Source of the DNA: Chrysomallon squamiferum
Lineage: Eukaryota; Mollusca; Gastropoda; Neomphalida; Peltospiridae
Assembly (NCBI GenBank): GCA_012295275.1
Contig: CM022665.1
Span: 10,922,976-10,986,975, forward strand
Length of the DNA stretch: 64,000 bases
Direction of reading: 5' to 3'
The notes below the pieces were generated by a model. That model worked only from the letters and a program-made list of their open reading frames with translations. It searched no databases and was not told the origin of the DNA. Positions 13,853-26,212 of this stretch are shown in pieces. How positions within the stretch are numbered: the first letter of the stretch is position 1; every line of letters begins with the position of its first letter. A program made the translations under genes and the position numbers.

Positions 13853-13909
<57 letters not shown>
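13853..13909. repeat. (CT)n microsatellite
   Basis: About 57 nt of pure CT repeat, about 0.5 kb upstream of the ODF3-B candidate promoter. Confidence 0.95.
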
Positions 13910-13913
<4 letters not shown>

Positions 13914-14379
13914 TAAGGATGAATATTTTGTTTATTTAGGTTGTTTATATATATATAAATTAACTTTAAATAATGTTGGTGTTGGAAATCATTATTATAT
14001 TATAATTTTATTTCGTTAAAATGTATACAAGTACATATATTGTTTAACTTAATTTAGATTTTTAAATTTATTATTAATATTATAAATCAACTGATTTGTT
14101 CGTTTGTTATCAATTTTCGTTTATTTATTTATTCATTTGTTTCCCTTTTGTTTATTCGTCTAATTATGTTTTCTTAATTATCTAATTTCATTAATTCTAT
14201 GTTGATTGCCAATCTCGGTAACTAATTAACCATATATAGCGAAAACAAATAATAATTAACGCATTCAGAACAAAACAACCCATTGTAAACAAATAACATT
14301 TCCGCTAACAAAACTTGATATACTAACACAACAAAGGTAAAAAAGTTAATCAATGCGAATACAATGGAACACTAATTTA

Positions 14380-14609
14380 GTATGGTCGGCTCATTTTGGA
14401 AATTCTGTGTAGCCGTTTGGATTAATGCGTTTCGTTTAAGCTTTCGTTGTCGTTTATATAACTGACGTTACCTAGATAGTCACGTCACGTTGTCAAGGCA
14501 GCCTGCAGTGTAAAGTTCGAGTAGCAGTGATATTTTCTGTTAGTTATTTAACAGCCCTCATTCTACTAAGAACTGTGAACACTTTCAGTCTTGCCTTTAT
14601 TGTGATCAG
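14380..14609 (+). promoter_or_regulatory. Candidate promoter and 5' UTR exon of ODF3-B
   Basis: A CpG-containing, less AT-rich block that ends in a strong donor (ATCAG|GTAAAC, GT at 14610-14611), about 1 kb upstream of the coding start. An acceptor (TATCTAG, AG at 15595-15596) shortly before the ATG makes this a plausible untranslated first exon spliced to coding exon 1. The transcription start is unknown. Confidence 0.4.
14489..14502 (+). promoter_or_regulatory. Possible imperfect RFX X-box upstream of ODF3-B
   Basis: GTTGTC-AA-GGCAGC matches the X-box palindrome with one mismatch per half and a 2-nt spacer. It shares the GTTGTC left half with the candidate upstream of paralogue A. Confidence 0.25.
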
Positions 14610-15596
14610 GTAAACGTAATTTTATTTTAATCATTTATTATTTTTCTCTCCTGAACATTATATTGTACGTTTGCAATGTTCGTTTCGTTTTTGTCTTGGA
14701 CGCTTCATTATTATTATTATTTTAATTTTTGTTTCGTCTTATTTCTTCTTTTATTTTTTCTTTCTTATCTTTGTTGCTTTTGATGTTTTGTTTTTACATT
14801 TTGTTATATATTAACTTCATTAATTTTGATTAAGCTTGGACAAGTTTGACCATACCAGTCTGCTAGAATTCGAAGACAAAGAATTTATGATTATTAGCTA
14901 TAGAAATGTAATCGATAAAACGTTACAGTCGTTTACCATAAGTTTATTTTATTTTAAAATTACTAATTTAATAATTAAATTAGGAAGAAAGATCTTGTTA
15001 TTTTAAAAAGTAACTCTTTATTTATGTTTGTTACCCATTTGTGTGCATTAATTGTAGGTATATATATATATATATATATTTCTTATTTCTTAGTTTCTTA
15101 TTACATTTATAATATATTTTATTGTATTCTAATATTTTATATTACATTGCAGTTCAGTACACTGCATTAGTTATATTAGATTACATTATATACTCAATTA
15201 TTTTTATGTAAGTAATATTAAGATCTCGAAAGTTTGAAAACTTGTTTTAAAATGTAGTACTGAGTTTACGCAAATGTAGCTAGGGCTTGGAGTGTGTGGA
15301 AAAGTAAATGCAAATGTCTCTTGTTGCATAGTAAACTAGTCCAGGAATAAACATCGGTTATCAAAATAAATAAATAAATAATAGTGTCCAAACCGGATCA
15401 TAATAATATAGATCGTTCTCAATTTCAAATATATATGTGGACAAGAACTTCAGTCATTTTTTTCAAAATAATAAAATGATGCCATGATAACAATAATAAT
15501 AGTAATAATAATTTCTTCTTCTTCTTTAGTTAGTTCGTTCTACTTCTTCTTCATCATTATCATAATCATCTTGTATTTATTTATATATTTATCTAG
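14610..15596 (+). other. Probable first intron of ODF3-B
   Basis: AT-rich, with a (TA)n patch at 15058-15080 and TTC/ATT trinucleotide runs at 15490-15560 forming the pyrimidine-rich lead-in to the acceptor. No coding content seen. Confidence 0.4.
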
Positions 15597-15625
15597 AACA
15601 GGGTAAGAATTTTCAAAAAATCATC

Positions 15626-16025
15626 ATGGTTTACGAATATACAAAACCTCGTGGGCCAATTGCTGCCATGTATAGCAGCCCCGGGCCCTGCTATGGTCTG
15701 CCCACGCTTGTTGGCCACAAAGAACATGATCCCAGAAGTTCACACAACAAATACCCGAGTTACTCCTTTGGTGTTCATCATGGCAAATTCAAGGATGACT
15801 GCAGCCCAGGACCATGTTATTATCCAGATCCTAAAATATACCGTGACGGAAAGGATGGAACCCCAATTTACTCTCTCTATGGGCGACAAAACGATGTCCA
15901 GGCTTTTAAAACACCAGGACCAGGAACATATAGTCCTGAAAAAACCGGACCATCGGCCAGTTTCAGACATCCAGCATACAGCTTCGGAATCCGTCATTGC
16001 CACAGGAAACAAGACAATTCTCCAG
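15626..16025 (+). CDS. ODF3: ODF3-B coding exon 1
   Basis: Start codon in context ATCATCATGG; ends in phase 1 at donor CCAG|GTATTT. It encodes the N-terminal block and three SHIPPO repeats and is 27 nt shorter than the coding part of exon 1 in paralogue A, the difference lying at the extreme N-terminus. Confidence 0.92.
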
Positions 16026-16290
16026 GTATTTGTTATTATATTTTAAAAAGTATGCAATATTTAATGGCACTGTTGACAGTTATTAATGTTTTAGTTTATC
16101 TTTGCGTACGATTTAAATATGTCTTCAGTTTGCTTATATTTATAAAATAACAAAGTCGCTGTTTGACGGGAAGAAATAAAAATGTATTAAATATTTATGA
16201 CGTTATATATTAATGCCGTGTTGATCATATTTAGTACTTTGAATTTATAGAACCAAAAATCAAATATATCATAATTGTTATATATTTAAC

Positions 16291-16333
<43 letters not shown>

Positions 16334-18090
16334 ATAGGTGTTAGGTCGTTTATGCGACCTACAGCAGTATGTCTGTCTATTTATGGATAGAAAGATAAAT
16401 AGTAAGTACATATAACATTACACACAATTATATAATTCATTCATCCATCCATTTATTCATTCATTTACATATCAGTTATAGTTAATTTCACACTCTGTTT
16501 GTATAACACTGAACTGATTTACAAAATCTGTTTGAATTTCAGCTGCCAATAGTTACACATTGCCTCACATGATTGGCAAAACAGTCCAGAGTCAGAAAAA
16601 GCAGGCACCGTGCTACAGTTTGTCTGGACGCCAAACATCAGGAGGCTTTGCGGAGGATCTTGCAAAGGTAAATATTCTATTTTCTTTCTTTTATGCAATT
16701 TGATACAGGATGAAAGAAGTCTTAAATCAAACATTTGTTGATGATTTTGGGGAGGGACTTGCACAGATTAAATTTTATTAAATTTTCTCTTAACTTTAGT
16801 ATTATTTTATGGAGTTCAGAAGAAGCTGGGGGAAAAAGTCTTGATTTGGAGAAAATAATGATATGAAAAAGACAATCTAGTATTGCTGTTGTTTCTGATA
16901 AAAGCTAGTGATTTTTGATACTGCATATCATTTGAATACTGTTTAATACAAAAACAAACACACACATGCACACATATATAATATACACAGTGTGTAAAAT
17001 GATGTTTTCATTTTGTGAACTGCTACAACTTTTAATTAACATACGTAACATTAAGATATGTTACATGGCACATTATATCACTACATGTATTTGATTTTCT
17101 AATAGGCACCAGGCCCTGGCACATACTCTACAACGGATCCAGCCACTTACAAAACTAAAGCACCTCTGTACAGTATGACAAGTCGTAATGTGATGCCAGG
17201 AGACACAACACAGAAACCTGGACCAGGAGCTCACTGCCCAGAAAAGGTAATAATCAGTTTTCATAATATATACCAGGGTTAAAATATACAGTTTTGATAA
17301 AATGCAAAGATTTATTAAAATATTACAGTTTTGTAAGTAAGCCGATATGGTACAGAAATTATTAAAATGTTACAGTTATATTTGAGATTAAGCCAATAGG
17401 TTCTAACAGAGTAAAATAAAAAACATTTATTAAAATATTATTGTTAATTATCCGAGGTTAAGATAAGGGGTTCTGATAAATAAAACATTTATTGAAATGT
17501 TCTGTATCCAGGATTAAGCCAAGGGTTTCTCTCATAATGCAGAAACATACCAATATAATTTTTTTAATTAAAATATTACAGTTATATAACAAATGTTACA
17601 TCAATGGGTTCTGATCAAATAACATTTTTGTATAAAGATATTACAGTTATATGTCAAGGTTTGAAATAAGGGGCTCTGATGAAATACAAAAGTTTATTAT
17701 CCCAGTAATATAATTATATCTCTTGTTTGGTTTAACCAAAATATGTTTTATAGCCAGGCATGGATCCAGTGGTTTTAAAATAATTATCTTATTATTATTA
17801 TTTTCATTAACATTATTTTTAATAATAGTCTTATTAATAACAATATTTACATTATTATTAATAGTAATAGTACTTACATTATCATCATCATTATTATTAT
17901 TTTAGTCTTCAGTTATACTGAAAAAAGGTATTTATTCCAAAACTGCTTAAACTTACAATATAATGAAAATTAATGATTAAATATTTAATTTTTTCAGGTG
18001 TGGCTCCACAAAACCAAGATGCCCGATTATTCATTTGGTATTCGTCACAGTCAGTATCTGTGTCCTCTCATTGTTGATGTGCAAGAATAA
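15626..18090 (+). CDS. ODF3: ODF3/SHIPPO1 (CIMAP1)-like gene, paralogue B, whole gene
   Basis: Second ODF3-like gene in the same orientation. Coding exons 15626-16025, 16543-16667, 17106-17246 and 17998-18090 total 759 nt, giving 252 residues, very close to human ODF3 (about 254). The protein opens MVYEYTKPRGPIAAMYSSPG and carries repeats SPGPCY, SPGPCYY, TPGPGTY, APGPGTY and KPGPGAHCPEK. It ends with YSFGIRHSQYLCPLIVD. The fourth repeat position reads SPAANSYTLP, so PGP has decayed to PAA at the exon 1/2 junction, where paralogue A keeps TPGPNSY. Splice positions, phases (1, 0, 0) and lengths of exons 2-4 equal those of paralogue A, so the two arose by tandem duplication. Only one last exon is seen here. 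Probable role, from the family: structural protein of sperm tail or ciliary microtubules. Confidence 0.93.
16026..16542 (+). other. ODF3-B intron 1 (coding)
   Basis: Contains a poly-A tract at 16293-16330 and a CATT-rich patch at 16436-16466. No coding signal seen. Confidence 0.7.
16543..16667 (+). CDS. ODF3: ODF3-B coding exon 2
   Basis: 125 nt, acceptor TGAATTTCAG, donor GTAAAT, phases 1 to 0. Encodes ANSYTLPHMIGKTVQ through GGFAEDLAK, the counterpart of exon 2 in paralogue A. Confidence 0.92.
16668..17105 (+). other. ODF3-B intron 2
   Basis: Short AT-rich intron with a small CA-rich stretch near 16960-16990 and no other recognisable element. Confidence 0.7.
17106..17246 (+). CDS. ODF3: ODF3-B coding exon 3
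   Basis: 141 nt, phase 0 at both ends, acceptor TTCTAATAG, donor GTAATA. Encodes APGPGTY and KPGPGAHCPEK repeats with the conserved GDTTQKPGPGAHCPE run. Confidence 0.92.
17270..17720 (+). repeat. Degenerate ~70-75 bp tandem array in ODF3-B intron 3
   Basis: Six or seven imperfect units recur with AAATATTACAGTTATAT, then a GG-TTAAG-CAA stretch, then GGTTCTGAT and AACATTTATT. Landmarks GGGTTCTGAT/GGTTCTAACA recur near 17398, 17468, 17527, 17606 and 17670. The array begins soon after the exon 3 donor. Confidence 0.7.
17998..18090 (+). CDS. ODF3: ODF3-B last exon
   Basis: 93 nt after acceptor TTTTTTCAG, ending at TAA 18088-18090. It encodes the conserved C-terminal YSFGIRHSQY...PLIVD block and corresponds to exons 4a/4b of paralogue A. 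An AATAAA overlaps the stop codon but is probably too close to serve as the poly(A) signal. Confidence 0.92.
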   Translation: MWLHKTKMPDYSFGIRHSQYLCPLIVDVQE

Positions 18091-18827
18091 AAAATTTAAA
18101 AATTCAGATTCAGACAGCGAACATGAAAATATTTTAAAATATTCTTTAACTGAAGCACACATCTGAGATAGTTTCATGGTCATTCATAAATAACCCAACC
18201 GAGTGTAAATTTTCTCAAGAATGATAATTTATTTTCATTTTATGTTTCAGTCTGTTATGTTTTTTTAAAAGAGTGGTTCATTTTTTACAAAACTTTCATC
18301 AAAACTTTGCACAAAAACCTGAGCCTTATATATATATATATATATTTGTATTTTTGATTTATTTATTTATAATCTATTTATTTTATTATTATTTTTATTA
18401 TTATTATTAATGTTATTATTGAAAAACACTTTGCAGTTTTTTCTTATGATTATGTTAATCAAATTAAAATATATAAAACCTTTTCCATGCTATATAAAAA
18501 TAAAATATACTTTTATTTAATATTGAAAAGTTTATCTCCCTCTTTTGAATATATTCTGATTTTACAAGAATATTAAATCGAAATATTTTATATAATGTTT
18601 TAATTATAAATATATATTTTTGACTAATAAAATATTGTCCTTTTCTCTCTACCTCTTTTATTTTTATTTTTTATTTTTTTTTTAAATACATTTTTATTTT
18701 TTATTTTATTTTATTTTTTTTAAAACATACTCTATACATATATATTTAACAATTTCATGTGTATTTATTTATGCCTGGTGTTATGTCCTTTTCATATATT
18801 TATCTAATGTACATACATGTTTTTGAG

Positions 18828-18833
18828 AATAAA
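18828..18833 (+). terminator. Candidate poly(A) signal for ODF3-B
   Basis: AATAAA followed by a GT-rich stretch (GGATTGTGGTCACTG), the best-looking cleavage context within 1 kb of the stop. Not unique, so tentative. Confidence 0.3.
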
Positions 18834-19737
18834 AGGATTGTGGTCACTGATAGCTTTTTTCTTCTTTACTGGTGTTAATATTTTATAATTCTCTTTTGCC
18901 TATTTTTGTAGAATGCATTTTATTGATATTGCTTCCCATTTTTTCAACCAAAAAGAAGAAGAAAAAATAAATAAATAAATAATAAAAATAATAAAAATAA
19001 AAATTAATTAATTAATTTATTAATTAAATAATAATAATAATAATAATCATAATCATAATAATGATGATGATGACAGATTTGAGAAAAAATGGAGAAAGAA
19101 GAAAGACAAAAATGCAATTTAAACCCCCCAACCCCATTAATGTGTGCATTTGTGTTTGTGTTATATATATTCTCTTTTTTTTGTATGCTTGTGTGTTTTT
19201 CTTGTTTATGTTCATGTATCTAATAAAAATACAAAATACATATTTTTAAAATGAAACTAAATAACATTTTACAATCACTCTGATAGAATACTGATACATA
19301 TTTGTTGACATGATGTCCAGGTTATTAATGAATAACAGAAGACAGAGTCAAATATTTGGTAAACATTTTTTTTTCTTTACATTAATAATAGACAACATGT
19401 ACACTAATATGGCACAAATGCATAAGAGGCACTATAAACATCAACTATAAATTTACCAGAAACAAATACAAGTTTGTAAAACTGTGTGGCAAAACAGCAA
19501 AAAAGGCAACGCAAGTGACTGTTAAACAAAAAGCTATATATTCCTTATAATTTATGTGATAATATATTCCTATAATAATAATTAAAATTAATATTATATA
19601 TATGCAATATAAATGTTAGTAAATGTACATTTTAAAGCAAGCTTTACATTTGTATATATAAAAAGTTAACATGGAAAGCATATTGATAAAAATAAAAACA
19701 TTAGTGTGTACAAAATTTCACTCTAAATTTAAAATTA

Positions 19738-20135
19738 TTATTTAAAATTTTAGAACCCGTTGTTAATTGAAATTAATTCACAATATTAAAAAGAATGAAT
19801 TAGAATTATTTGTATATAAACAAAGAAAATAAATAAATATATTTTTGAAAATGTAATTGGTTTATCTCCCTTAAAGAAACTCTCACAAGTATAATAAAAA
19901 GAATGAATTAAAAATAATTATTTTCAAATAAATAAAAAACAATATTAAAAAGCTAATTTGTTATCTCCCTTAAAGAAAGCTCTTTAACAGTATTTAAAAA
20001 GTTATTTAAAATTTTGGAACACATTGTTAACTGAAATTAATTCAGTATATTAAAGATAGTAATTTTAACATTAAAATAATAATAAAAATGAAATAAAATA
20101 AAATTCAATTGTTATCTTCTTTAAAGACAGTGAGT
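19738..20135. repeat. Degenerate tandem duplication carrying TTATCTCCCTT words
   Basis: A block with TTATTTAAAATTTTAGAAC and TTGTTAATTGAAATTAATTC at 19738-19785 recurs at 20003-20045. The word TTATCTCCCTTAAAG appears at 19862 and 19961, with a decayed copy (TTATCTTCTTTAAAG) at 20113. Confidence 0.65.
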
Positions 20136-20381
20136 GAACATTTTCACAGAAAGATAGCAGTATCAGGCAGTGTTGTAAAAAAACAATTTTTTTTTATCAT
20201 ATATTGTATTCTGTTTATTTAAAACGTATTTTATATATGATAGATTATAAAATAATGGGAAAAAAGGAAAATAATAAATTTTTACTAAGTGTTTGTCCAC
20301 TCTTACAATGAAAACAATTAAAAAATAAAAGGCATGTGCATGTGAATGTTTGGGTGCAGTACTGGTATGTGTATATATACA

Positions 20382-20431
<50 letters not shown>

Positions 20432-21032
20432 CACACATATACTTAAATGTGTTTACTGATGTATTATATGTGCTTAAAAGCATGCATGCATGCGTGTAAT
20501 TGTTTATGTTTATACAGAAGTGTTTGTATGTATGCGAGTGTGTATTTGTGTATGATATTGTTTATCAATACATGAGCTCATATTTGTTTGTATGACTGTA
20601 TTTAAATATTACATCAGAATACAAATATTTTACTTTGAACACCATCACAAAGTCTTAATTACCAGAATTTTTCCAATCTATAATATTTATTTCAAGAACT
20701 GATTACAATTATTTTATTTTATTTTATTTTATTTTTATTATTACCTTTTTTTTTCTTTTTTTTTGGGGGGGATTCAAACAAATAATAATAATAATAATAA
20801 CAATAATAATAATAATAATATAATCCACATATAAACACAGATAGTCTTCCTTAGCATGAAAAGAAAAATAATAGAGGTAATTATAAATTATTTTTACACT
20901 AAAAATTAAATATACAGCTTCTACTTAAATAAATTAACAAACTGAAGTAAGTATCAGAGGTAGTATACTGAGGTATTTAGAATAAATATTTTAAATATAA
21001 CTGTATGATCCCCTCACAAAATGTTTTATTTT

Positions 21033-21064
<32 letters not shown>

Positions 21065-22691
21065 TTTTGTTGGTGAAAGAGAGAAGAGAAATTCTTTTGT
21101 AGTCTGAAAAAAGACTATTTATTAAAATAGATTATTTTAATATTTTACATATGCAGAATCCCAAAATGCATTTCTTTTTAAATTTTATTTTATTTGTTAT
21201 TTTTTTTAATTATTAATTTACATTTATGTAGGGGATCATTAAAAAATAAATAAATGATAAATACTAAGAATTAAATTAAAAAACCCAAACAACAACATAA
21301 TAAGAAGAGGTACCAATACATTTCACAGTAATTGTTTCTGAGCCTTTATAATATTATTTTATAATCAAAACCAAGCAAATATATTAATCCAGTGAACTTA
21401 ACTCACAGAGCTTTTCTAAATATATAAAATTAAAATACAGAATCTTAATTCAAAAACATAAAATGATTTGGTCAGTAAAACATTAGAGTAACAGCATTTA
21501 TTTCTTATATAAAAAAATTAAATAAAATAAAAATTGTGCTTTGATTTTTTTTCTTTTTAATTTTGGGTTAACAATGGTACACAATAAAATGAAAAAAAAA
21601 AAAAAAAATCCTGGATTCAGGACTCGGGCACATTTATTTAATTATCTATCTATCTATCTATCTAAATATATATATTAATTTAAAATATTTAATTTTTAAT
21701 TAAAAACAAAATCTTTTTACTCTTCTCTAAAATCAAAATTTTATCTGCTTCATAAAATTTAAATATGCAGAGCAACACATACCATGGCTTTTTGTGATAC
21801 ATTTGCTATCAGAATGACCATAAGATATTTATTACTCTTTATGGATTAAGTTCTATTTATATCAATCATTTTAAACCAGTTATATTTTGCCATGAGCAGT
21901 GAAAGGGCAAGTTCCTTCATAAGCATTGAAAGAGACATTTGCACTTCATAATTATAAATATGAAAACTTATATAATCCCTTAATAATATTATTAACATTA
22001 TGTAACAAGTTGGCAGTACATAATGGATTTATGAAATATGGGATTAATAATTAAATTAAGATTAAGATATTCTTGATAAACAGGACATATTGAAGATAGG
22101 TTTGGTAGAAGTCATGCAGAAGGGATCATCAACATTTTGGTTGTTAATGTTACAGAAAAAAATTAACCTTAATTTGTAAGTGGATTATAGAAATGGCAAA
22201 AACAAGATATAATTTCTTGCTGTTTAGTATACTGAAATATGCTGAAATAAATAAAGTATTGGATTAATATTTATTTTTAAATATTTATTACTATAATTAT
22301 TTATTTATTTGTTTATTTTATTATTATTATTATTACTATTATTATTATTATATTATTATTATTTTTTTTTTTGGAGTGCATTCAATTACATTGATAAACA
22401 TTGAAAACATGATATTAACATGCTTTTTAGAACATTGTATTATACCAAATTAACTAAAAGGAACTAATCCTTTTAGTGTAAGTCTTTTATAAAAAGCTTA
22501 CACCCTTCTCTCAAATAAACAAAAACAAAATGAATGTCACTTAATTATATAACCACATGGTCATAATATTTTAAAAAAAAGAAGTAATAAATTAACAGTT
22601 AACTGTTACATATTTCATATATATATAATCATAAATACATACATACATATATTATATATATATATATATACACACACACACATATATATAT

Positions 22692-22730
<39 letters not shown>

Positions 22731-23039
22731 CATACATACATATACATATACATACATACATATACATACATACATATATATGTATATATATATATAGTTC
22801 TTATGAGTTATATTAAACACAAATTCAAAACTCACTAGGAATTGAAAATACAATTTAAAAATTACAAATTCAAGAATATACATAGTAACTTATTTTTTTT
22901 TTTGCATGCAGAAATTGCTAGCCAAGAAAATAACATATTTTACAATAAACACAATGGCTGAAAAGTAGCCATCTACTGATCAAGTGTAACATGATTTTTT
23001 TTTACCATAGAACTTTATATATGTTATATAATACATATA

Positions 23040-23485
23040 TTAATATTACTGCTAGTGTTTAACAGATTATGTATGCTGTTACCATTTAATGAGAGCTTAT
23101 TTACTTTGTTACTGTTGTGTACAATATACTATTTATATTATATTTCAAATGATAATAATGTATGTAATACAGCACACAATTTACACTGTATTTTAAATAA
23201 TAATAATACAGTATGTGACAATTTATATCATTAATGTATTTTATTAAATATTACTTAAATTATTACTGTACCATGCAATACATTATTTGTAATGTAAGTC
23301 ATAGTTTTTACTCTATTTAATGATATACTGATTATATTTTTACTGTAATATGCAACACTTTATTTATACTGTCATTCTAATATCTGATGTAGCACATAAT
23401 TTATACTTTTGTTGTATTTAATGAAATATAAATTACATTGTTACTGCAATATGCAGTACATATTTGTGTTATTAGATGCATGATA
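23040..23485. repeat. Degenerate ~60 bp AT-rich tandem array
   Basis: About seven units share TTACTGTAATATGCAAYAC, TTTATACTGT and TTTAATGATATA elements, e.g. near 23108, 23264, 23340 and 23442. Units are heavily diverged. Confidence 0.5.
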
Positions 23486-23951
23486 AAATACAGATTAATA
23501 TTACAGGACATATCTGAAATGTTATATAAAACATTTTTTTTTTTTTTTTTTTTTTTTTCTCCACATTGAACACACATACATACCTATCATGATAATCTAC
23601 TGGTTCTGTGAAATACACTGCTCCACAACAATTAACATTCACTGACACAACAACACTGGTGATATTTAACACAAATGGCTGGTGCACATATTAACAAAAT
23701 ATGAAGAAAAGTGGAACAAATGGAACAGTTTAATTATTGTTTTATGAGAAATAAATTTAAAAAAAAAATAATAAAAAAGATTGTTATGTTTAAATGATGT
23801 AATATTAATCTTGATTAAATGTCACCCATAAACAAATGATAAGTAATGACTGAACTGAAAAATGTGAGGTTCGTGATGTATTATTTATTATATGTGCATA
23901 AATACTTACATGTGTGTTTTGTGTGTATGTATGTATGTATGTACTTGTGAG

Positions 23952-23999
<48 letters not shown>

Positions 24000-25289
24000 C
24001 ATTTCAAAATAAATATAATTACTATTATTTTACAATAATGAATAAATTAAGATTTATATATGATTAAAATATTACTGATATATCAAAAGCTGCAGGCACA
24101 AGCATAATTATACTTATTTTTAACAGTACATATTATTATAGCTTGAATAATTATCTTAATTCAGATATAGTTAGAATGGATTTAATACAACAAATTACAT
24201 TTATTACAGTGAAGATAGAACCAAAACAACAAGAAATGAAAAATAACAAAGGGCAATAATTTTAAGTAATAATTAAATAACAAACTGTGGATAACTGATA
24301 AGACAACGATAAATTAATTTTTGGATTAAAAAAAAATTAATAATAATAATAATGTCGAGAAATTGTTTTTAAATATGGTGACTCAGTCTGATATGACTTT
24401 GATTATTTATAGTCATTAACTGAACAATATTTTTTGTTCTCTACAATTACATTTTTTCCCCCCGCTGTTTAAATGTTCTTTCCGATAATGCCATTTCATT
24501 TCCTTTCTAATCTGTTTGTAATAAATATAAATTCAAACAATTTGCCTTTTTAAAAATATCTTTTATTCTCCAGTAATCTAAATATATATTTTTAAATGAT
24601 ACATTTAATATAATGAAGCAGTAAATAATAAAGTATAATTATTTAACTGCTTATGTTATTAAAATATAATAAAATAAAATAATTAATTAACTAATTAAAC
24701 AACAATAATAATAATAATAATAATAACTGTGACAACAAAAAAAAAGAAAAAAGAAATAATTTTTAAAATTTCTTGTAAAGACAGTGAATATATAAAAACA
24801 TAACTTACATAAAGATATATGTATGTATGAACCAGAATATGGTTACAAGTGACTATTAATTCTAACCCCTCTATAGATATAATTGTATCTACTACAAGAT
24901 ACTAAATAACTGTGAGTGAGACCAAAGATCTAATAAATGAGATCAGTGTAGTACATGAATATAGTGCAGAGATGTTAAAAAGCAGAACAAATAACAAGAA
25001 AAATACAAAAAAAAATAGGAAAGGAAGAAGAAGAATTAGAAGACAAACATCAACAATACAAATATAAAAGGCAGAACAGAATGAAAACTGATATTATTTT
25101 CTTCAGCAATATTTTGAATAAAACAAGAAAAGAATATAAAAATTAAGAAATAAAATAATAAGTAAAAAAAGAAAAGAAAATGGATTTTAAGGCCAATAAT
25201 AGTGTTTTACTAGACTCTAGCTGCCATTAAACTAAATCCATAGCAATAATGTTATGTGATAAATATATTTTATACTGCAATATATATCT

Positions 25290-25665
25290 CTACATATGTA
25301 TGTGATATTGTCAGATATTACAATACCTATGGTACTGTCTTTATAGATGTCTGTGAAATTGTATAGATTATCAGTGTCTATGATACTGTCTGTGTAGATG
25401 TCTATCAAACATGTCTGGATGGATATTACAATGTCTATGATACTGTCTGTACTGATGTCTGTGAAACTTGTCTGTATAGACAGTACAATGTTTATGATAC
25501 TGTCTTTATGGATGTCTATGAAATTGCATGAATAGATATTACAATGTCAGTTAAATTGTCTGAATAGATATTACAATGTCTATGATACTGTCTTTCTAAA
25601 TGTCTATCAAATTGTCTGTATAGTTATTACAGTGTCTATGATATTTTCTAAAGAGACAGTAATAT
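25290..25665. repeat. Degenerate ~57 bp tandem array
   Basis: Units contain TGTCTATGATACTGTCT, GATGTCTATGAAATTGTCTG and AGATATTACAATG. TACTGTCT recurs at about 25333, 25384, 25441, 25498 and 25587, so the period is roughly 51-57 bp with one longer gap. Confidence 0.7.
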
Positions 25666-25906
25666 TTATGTTTCTACAGTCGACAGTGATAATTATGTTA
25701 GTGAAATTGGATCTCCAGATGTATGTGATATTCCTCACATTTATTTGTAACACTATTTATAATGATAATGTTTTTCTATAGGTGTAAGCTACTGTATCTC
25801 CACTTATGTGTAAACTCTCTCTTTGCAAAAGTATGATGTCTGTATGTTACAGAAAATATGCATTTTTTCCTGAAAATTTCAGAAAATAAGTATTATGTGA
25901 GATTCA

Positions 25907-26212
25907 TTAAGGAACCTGGAAATGCAATGGCTGCAAGAGATTATTCTCTGACTGCAGTTGATGGAGAATTTCATGATTGAGGCTGGATGTTGACAGGCCA
26001 GTACAAGTACCAGAATACAACAGTACCATAAATGGGGAACACTTAATTACACTATGAAGACTGCAGTTCTTCTGAAACTGAACAAATATGAGTCCAGAAG
26101 TCCATTCAGTTGTATTGTTATTTTCTAACCACCAAACAAGTATGTCTTTAATGTCACAGTTTGCTATTGCTATGGACCTTTGGTTCTGTGGATGCCTAAG
26201 TTCCCCATACAC
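25907..26212 (-). pseudogene. Integrase-core remnant (KRBA2/Gypsy-integrase-like transposon protein)
   Basis: An open stretch of about 100 codons on the minus strand that looks like the end of the retroviral-type integrase core (rve) in the metazoan KRBA2/GIN-like family of transposon-derived proteins. Visible family landmarks in order: RHPQNQ, ANCDIKDILV, GLIFVQFQKNCSLHS, SPFMVLL, GLSTSSLNHEIL, LQSENNLL. The residue where this family usually has its third catalytic Glu (in a VERAN-type motif) is replaced: the copy reads SIAIAN. No start or upstream part of the core is present, and a stop follows closely downstream. So this is an inactive fragment. Family identification is from memory of the motifs and should be confirmed by a domain search. 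Confidence 0.6.

Larger units (their letters stand above)
4932..14379. other. Intergenic stretch between the two ODF3 paralogues
   Basis: No gene recognised. Up to about 11.1 kb it is AT-rich simple DNA: long poly-T at 4999-5028, (TG)n at 5586-5626, a TTTTAA array at 6009-6060, ATT repeats at 6415-6440, and poly-T at 8939-8966 and 10853-10880. From about 11580 to 12200 and 12530 to 13070 the composition is more balanced, with CpGs and little low-complexity sequence. That part could be older unique or regulatory DNA, but I see no exon. (AAT)n lies at 12462-12496 and (CT)n at 13853-13909. Confidence 0.5.
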
